From an uncultured Saprospiraceae bacterium (GTDB taxonomy: Bacteria; Bacteroidota; Bacteroidia; Chitinophagales; Saprospiraceae): a DNA stretch of 9,765 nucleotides. The translations under genes were made by a program, and so were the position numbers. Below, in pieces: positions 7,415 to 9,765 of the stretch. The notes beneath the pieces were generated by a model. That model did not search any database and was not told the DNA's origin. It worked only from the letters and a program-made list of their open reading frames with translations. Location of the stretch: the NCBI GenBank assembly GCA_938002705.1, contig CALLAG010000282.1, positions 1 to 9,765 of the forward strand, read 5' to 3'. Every line of letters starts with the position of its first letter. Positions within the stretch are counted from its first letter, which is position 1.

Positions 7415-8233
7415 ATGTCAGCAGTAAGCAAAGACGCTAAAAGAATGACCACCCACGTTCTGCAAAAAATGAAGCAAAAAGGGGAAAAGATATCAATGCT
7501 CACAGCATACGACTACAGTATGGCGGGCATCATAGATGGAGCTGGCATAGATGTCATTCTCGTAGGAGACTCAGCCAGTAATGTCATGGCAGGTCATGAG
7601 ACTACATTGCCTATCACGCTGGATCAGATGATCTATCACGCCTCCTCTGTGATAAGAGCTGTAAAGAAGTCACTTGTGGTAGTAGATCTACCATTTGGAC
7701 ATTATCAGAGTAATTCTGACATCGCCTTGTCTTCAGCTATAAGAATCATGAAAGAATCTGGTGCTCACTCTGTCAAGCTAGAAGGAGGAGAAGATATAGC
7801 AGACTCTATCAAGAGAATCGTAGCAGCAGGTGTGCCTGTCATGGGCCATCTGGGGCTGACACCACAGTCTATCTATAAATTTGGGACCTATACTGTACGT
7901 GCTAAAGAAGAGGAGGAAGCAGCACAACTATTGAAGGATGCTAAGCTTCTCGAAGAATTAGGTTGTTTTGCAATCGTTCTAGAGAAAATACCTGCGAAGT
8001 TGGCTACTAAAGTAACTCAGTCCATAAGCATACCTACCATAGGGATAGGAGCTGGCAATGGGACTGATGGGCAAGTTCTTGTAAGTCATGACCTATTCGG
8101 TATTACTAAGGACTTCAGTCCACGATTCTTACGACGTTACTTAGACTTACATAATGACATGACAGCAGCTGTACAGTCATACATTAAAGATGTAAAATCT
8201 ACAGATTTCCCAAATGAGAAGGAGCAGTATTAA
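7415..8233 (+). CDS. panB: 3-methyl-2-oxobutanoate hydroxymethyltransferase (ketopantoate hydroxymethyltransferase)
   Basis: Cytoplasmic enzyme that transfers a hydroxymethyl group from 5,10-methylene-tetrahydrofolate to 2-oxoisovalerate, giving ketopantoate, the first committed step of pantothenate and CoA synthesis. The 272 aa match the usual 260-280. Typical blocks are visible: LTAYDYSMA (29-37), VGDSASNVMAGHETTLP (50-66), VVVDLPFGHY (88-97), VKLEGGE (120-126), GHLGLTPQS (144-152) and IPTIGIGAG. By alignment from memory with the E. coli enzyme, the metal ligands are Asp52, Asp91 and Glu123, and the catalytic acid is Glu190. All are present, so it should be active. ATG at 7415 is the start. 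Its TAA stop abuts the GTG of mltG, so the two are probably co-transcribed. No other pan gene is in the window. Confidence 0.97.
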   Translation: MSAVSKDAKRMTTHVLQKMKQKGEKISMLTAYDYSMAGIIDGAGIDVILVGDSASNVMAGHETTLPITLDQMIYHASSVIRAVKKSLVVVDLPFGHYQSNSDIALSSAIRIMKESGAHSVKLEGGEDIADSIKRIVAAGVPVMGHLGLTPQSIYKFGTYTVRAKEEEEAAQLLKDAKLLEELGCFAIVLEKIPAKLATKVTQSISIPTIGIGAGNGTDGQVLVSHDLFGITKDFSPRFLRRYLDLHNDMTAAVQSYIKDVKSTDFPNEKEQY

Positions 8234-9259
8234 GTGAAGAAGATAATACTATACTTTATACTATTTATAGTTTGTATTGGAGCATTCTTTGGATATAGAT
8301 TCTATAATTACATATTCCAAGCTAATGTCCAATTACAAAAATCTGAGATAGATATACATATCCCCTCTGACGGAACTATGCATACCCTCATGGACTCGCT
8401 GGTACAGCGGAATGCCATCATCGATACTACCGGATTTAAGTGGGTCGCTGATAAAATGAAATTCAAAAATGTAAAACCTGGCAAGTATACCATACAGAAT
8501 GGCTGGACTAACAAGGACCTTGTCAGCTTATTGCGTTCAGGTAGAGAGTCCTCCGTCAAGCTCACATTCAATAATCTGAGACATGTCAAAGACGTAGCTG
8601 GGGTTATATCCAAAGCTGTAGAAATAGACTCAGTGAGTCTATATAAGTTCCTACTAAGCGATGAGGCGATGACCATGACTGGCTTGACCAAGGAGACTAT
8701 GATGACATTATTTATACCTAATACCTACGAGCTATATTGGGATGTCAATGCTAAGGATATTGTGGAGCGATTCTTAAGAGAAAGAGATAAGTTCTGGACC
8801 GCAGATAGGCTTAAGAAAGCTGAGGAATTAGGCCTGACAAAAGAAGAAGTATATACCATGGCCTCTATAGTACAGAAGGAAACTAATTATAACTCGGAGA
8901 AGCCCACTATAGCTGGTATCTATCTTAATAGAATCAGGAAAGGCATACTTTTACAAGCTGATCCCACAGTGGTATTCGGTGTAGGAGATTTTACAATAAG
9001 AAGAGTACTTAATAAGCATCTAAAGTTTGACTCTCCATATAACACCTATATATATGAAGGCTTACCGCCAGGACCTATATACATGCCCGACATCTCTTCT
9101 ATAGATGCCGTTCTTAATGCTGAGGAACATGATTATATCTATTTCTGTGCAAGTCCTGGGTACAATGGCAAACACCAATTCGCTAAAACGCTATCCCAAC
9201 ATCTGGCCAATGCTCGCAAATATCACAAATGGCTCAATGATCAGAAAATCTATAATTAG
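8234..9259 (+). CDS. mltG: Endolytic murein transglycosylase MltG (YceG-like)
   Basis: Inner-membrane lytic transglycosylase that cuts nascent glycan strands and is thought to set their length. The protein has a short cytoplasmic start (KK), one membrane segment (about residues 4-21) and a periplasmic part. A region of roughly 30-130 corresponds to the LysM-like subdomain. The YceG catalytic domain follows with ASIVQKETNY (210-219), in which Glu216 matches the catalytic glutamate (E218 in E. coli). After it come AGIYLNR, LQADPTVVFG, SPYNTYIYEGLPPGPI and the closing YFCASPGYNGKHQFAKTL. At 341 aa it is full length. GTG at 8234 is chosen because it directly follows the panB stop and gives MKKIILYF, a normal membrane-anchor start. 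Translational coupling to panB is likely. The next gene converges from the other strand. Confidence 0.96.
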   Translation: MKKIILYFILFIVCIGAFFGYRFYNYIFQANVQLQKSEIDIHIPSDGTMHTLMDSLVQRNAIIDTTGFKWVADKMKFKNVKPGKYTIQNGWTNKDLVSLLRSGRESSVKLTFNNLRHVKDVAGVISKAVEIDSVSLYKFLLSDEAMTMTGLTKETMMTLFIPNTYELYWDVNAKDIVERFLRERDKFWTADRLKKAEELGLTKEEVYTMASIVQKETNYNSEKPTIAGIYLNRIRKGILLQADPTVVFGVGDFTIRRVLNKHLKFDSPYNTYIYEGLPPGPIYMPDISSIDAVLNAEEHDYIYFCASPGYNGKHQFAKTLSQHLANARKYHKWLNDQKIYN

Positions 9260-9264
9260 TCAAT

Positions 9265-9279
9265 AAGCTCGACGAGCTT
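9265..9279. terminator. Small hairpin between convergent stop codons, possible bidirectional terminator
   Basis: AAGCTC (9265-9270) and GAGCTT (9274-9279) pair perfectly around the 3-nt loop GAC. The hairpin almost fills the 20 nt between the mltG stop codon (9257-9259) and the opposing stop (9280-9282). No long T run follows on either strand, only a pyrimidine-rich stretch (CTACTTTCTC) on the plus strand, so termination strength is uncertain. Confidence 0.4.
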
Positions 9280-9765
9280 CTACTTTCTCGGCTTCTTGAT
9301 GTCGTCTAATACATTTTCTAATTTCATCTGCAAGTGGCGATCATTATACGTAGCCGTTCCCTGTAGTATCATTACATCATTAGCGATCTTAACGGTGAAC
9401 TCCTGCGGCTTTTTGTTTTTGTCATTATCCACTAAGACAAGCTCCCCTCTATCAAGATGGTAATTGTATCTGCCAGATCCTTCGACCTTATCCCTGTTGC
9501 CATAATCATAGGTATGATCTTCTTTGAAGTCTATCCATACTCCCTTGTACTTTCCAGGTGGTGATATCTCTCCATCAAAAACAAACTTATATTCCCACAG
9601 GTCATGATCCACTATCTGATATGTATCTGGAAAAGTCTTAAGTCTATGATTAAGGATAGATAATGCTTGTGCTCTCAGCCCCGGTATATTTAACTTAGCA
9701 CCTATATCCACTCCTAACTCCTCTTCATTCTTATTATTCAATGCTGGATTTTGTGCATTAGCAGA
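9280..9765 (-). CDS. Partial CDS: small exported protein of unknown function
   Basis: The gene runs off the right edge of the window, so its start is missing. The reading frame stays open to 9765 and reads SANAQNPALNNKNEEE. SANA|Q is a good signal peptidase I site, so the true start should lie about 15-25 codons outside the window. TTG at 9741 could be taken as a start but would discard the export signal. The visible mature part, about 155 residues, has an acidic, helix-prone beginning and then a run of beta-prone strands with aromatic residues (DLWEYKFVFDG, GKYKGVWIDF, HTYDYGNRD, GRYNYHLDRGELVLVD, VMILQGTATY). This suggests a small beta-barrel or sandwich of the lipocalin-like kind seen in Bacteroidota, but no family was recognised firmly. 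It converges on mltG with 20 nt between stop codons. Confidence 0.75.
   Translation of the reverse strand, partial: SANAQNPALNNKNEEELGVDIGAKLNIPGLRAQALSILNHRLKTFPDTYQIVDHDLWEYKFVFDGEISPPGKYKGVWIDFKEDHTYDYGNRDKVEGSGRYNYHLDRGELVLVDNDKNKKPQEFTVKIANDVMILQGTATYNDRHLQMKLENVLDDIKKPRK

Overview
The window looks like chromosomal, mainly housekeeping DNA from a member of the Bacteroidota, possibly a Saprospirales-like marine or environmental lineage. The supporting signs are a C-terminal type IX secretion (T9SS) sorting domain on a protein with HYR-like modules, two short lipoproteins with Bacteroidota-style lipoboxes, A-rich leaders without clear Shine-Dalgarno sequences, and moderately AT-rich DNA. 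The exact taxon is inference. No rRNA, tRNA, CRISPR array, insertion sequence or phage gene was seen.

Layout, left to right. A secreted HYR-like/T9SS protein (66-1211, +) converges on a run of four minus-strand genes. In transcription order these are a lipoprotein of unrecognised function (7332-6367), dnaK (6211-4298) with a strong intrinsic terminator at 4239-4269, a Rieske/glutamate-synthase-like FMN protein (4123-2510), and a purple-acid-phosphatase-like lipoprotein (2485-1313). The last two are 24 nt apart and probably form one operon. The lipoprotein at 7332 diverges across 82 nt from a plus-strand pair, panB (7415-8233) and mltG (8234-9259), whose stop and start codons abut. mltG converges, across 20 nt holding a small perfect hairpin, on a minus-strand gene (9280-9765) that runs off the right edge and encodes a small exported protein.

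The genes do not form one pathway. PanB makes ketopantoate for pantothenate and CoA, MltG sets glycan strand length during peptidoglycan synthesis, and DnaK is the general Hsp70 chaperone. The others are envelope or secreted proteins plus an uncommon redox enzyme. No convincing new multi-gene system is visible. The points most worth a second look are the Rieske plus glutamate-synthase fusion that lacks an amidotransferase domain, its close partner with all five purple acid phosphatase motifs, and the structured leader of dnaK.
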